Positions 13,468-13,874 of a stretch of DNA of 13,874 bases are shown piece by piece. The notes beneath the pieces were generated by a model, which saw only the letters and a program-made list of their open reading frames with translations, was not told the origin of the DNA and searched no databases. Source of the stretch: 2-02-FULL-66-22 sp964576535 (GTDB lineage: Bacteria; Methylomirabilota; Methylomirabilia; Methylomirabilales; 2-02-FULL-66-22); assembly GCA_964576535.1 (NCBI GenBank), contig CAZNWB010000085.1:1-13874 (forward strand), in the 5' to 3' direction. A program made the position numbers and the translations under genes. The first letter of the stretch is position 1. Each line of letters begins with the position of its first letter.

Positions 13468-13874
13468 ATGCCAAAGGTGGCATCCCGGATGCCGAGCCAC
13501 GCAGTCAGCGTCCCCCAGGGGCGGCCGTCGTACGACGACTACTTCATGGGAGTGGCCTACGCCATCCGGGAACGGGCGAACTGTCTTGGCTACAAGGTGG
13601 GCGCCATCCTGGTCCTCCATGACCGCGTGATCTCCACCGGGTACAACGGCACGCCAGAGAGCATGCCGAACTGTGACGAGGGCGGGTGCGCCCGGTGCGC
13701 GGAACGGGTGAGATCCGGCTCCAGGAAGCCGAAGTACACGTCGGGGACCGGATACGACGTCTGCATCTGCGTCCATGCGGAGCAGAATGCCCTGCTGGCG
13801 GCGGCCCGCTTCGGGATTCCTGTCGCCGGCGGATGGATCTACACGACCATCCAACCCTGCTTCGGATGCCTCAA
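13468..13874 (+). CDS. dCMP deaminase (ComEB-like), 3'-truncated
   Basis: The frame opens at ATG 13468 after a strong site (GGAGGAGG ending at 13462) and runs off the window after 135 codons. It is a zinc-dependent cytidine/deoxycytidylate deaminase fold. RPSYDDYFM (19-27) is the family opening. VISTGYNGTP (54-63) binds the nucleotide. The zinc site is HAEQN (H103, catalytic E105) with PCFGC (C131, C134). Extra cysteines in NCDEGGCARC (68-77) and CICVH fit the dCMP deaminases that carry a second zinc. The enzyme makes dUMP for thymidylate synthesis in the cytoplasm. Residues 1-18 before RPSYDDYF are a poorly conserved extension, so a slightly later start is possible. Only the last few dozen residues should be missing. 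Confidence 0.87.
   Translation, partial: MPKVASRMPSHAVSVPQGRPSYDDYFMGVAYAIRERANCLGYKVGAILVLHDRVISTGYNGTPESMPNCDEGGCARCAERVRSGSRKPKYTSGTGYDVCICVHAEQNALLAAARFGIPVAGGWIYTTIQPCFGCL

Overview
The window is 13.9 kb of GC-rich bacterial DNA with GC-ended codons, ordinary Shine-Dalgarno sites and sigma70-like promoters (TTGAC- boxes paired with TAnnnT boxes). A run of exactly 100 N at 12707-12806 marks it as a scaffold from a draft or metagenomic assembly. The gene mix (lactate-oxidation Fe-S operon, UroD-family methyltransferase, orphan solute-binding protein, FlK-like thioesterase) and the small palindromic repeats suit an uncultured soil or subsurface bacterium of the NC10/Rokubacteria (Methylomirabilota) kind. 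That placement is a weak guess, because no marker gene is present.

Layout. (1) 1-872: 3' part of a dihydroorotate-dehydrogenase-like flavoprotein. (2) 1161-7195: a lactate/2-hydroxyacid oxidation operon, lutA-lutB-lutC followed by a 957-residue FAD/Fe-S D-lactate-dehydrogenase-type protein. This matches the content of the LldEFG plus Dld-II loci known from Shewanella. lutB carries an in-frame amber codon, and a REPIN-like palindromic element sits between lutB and lutC. (3) 7270-8079: an ArsM-like SAM-dependent methyltransferase with its own promoter. It reads through an in-frame UGA where relatives carry a conserved cysteine. A hairpin with the sequence AGGUCU at its tip, as in the E. coli fdhF SECIS, lies 23 nt downstream. 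I interpret it as a selenoprotein (Sec196); it is the most interesting object here. (4) 8255-8731: a remnant of a phytoene-dehydrogenase/retinol-saturase-like oxidoreductase that has lost its middle but kept both FAD-binding ends in frame. (5) 8888-11105, minus strand: an exported ABC solute-binding protein and an FlK-type hotdog thioesterase with the full catalytic set. (6) 11534-12682: a UroD/MtaA-like methyltransferase with a strong promoter, then the assembly gap. (7) 12862-13874: a tandem ACT-domain protein with its own terminator, and the 5' part of a dCMP deaminase.

How they fit together. The lut/dld block would feed electrons from L- and D-lactate (or related 2-hydroxyacids) into the quinone pool or another membrane acceptor. 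The amber codon makes the LutB component doubtful unless it is an assembly error or is suppressed. The remaining genes look like independent transcription units. The selenoprotein call predicts that this genome also encodes SelA, SelB, SelC (tRNA-Sec) and SelD elsewhere; none of them is in the window.
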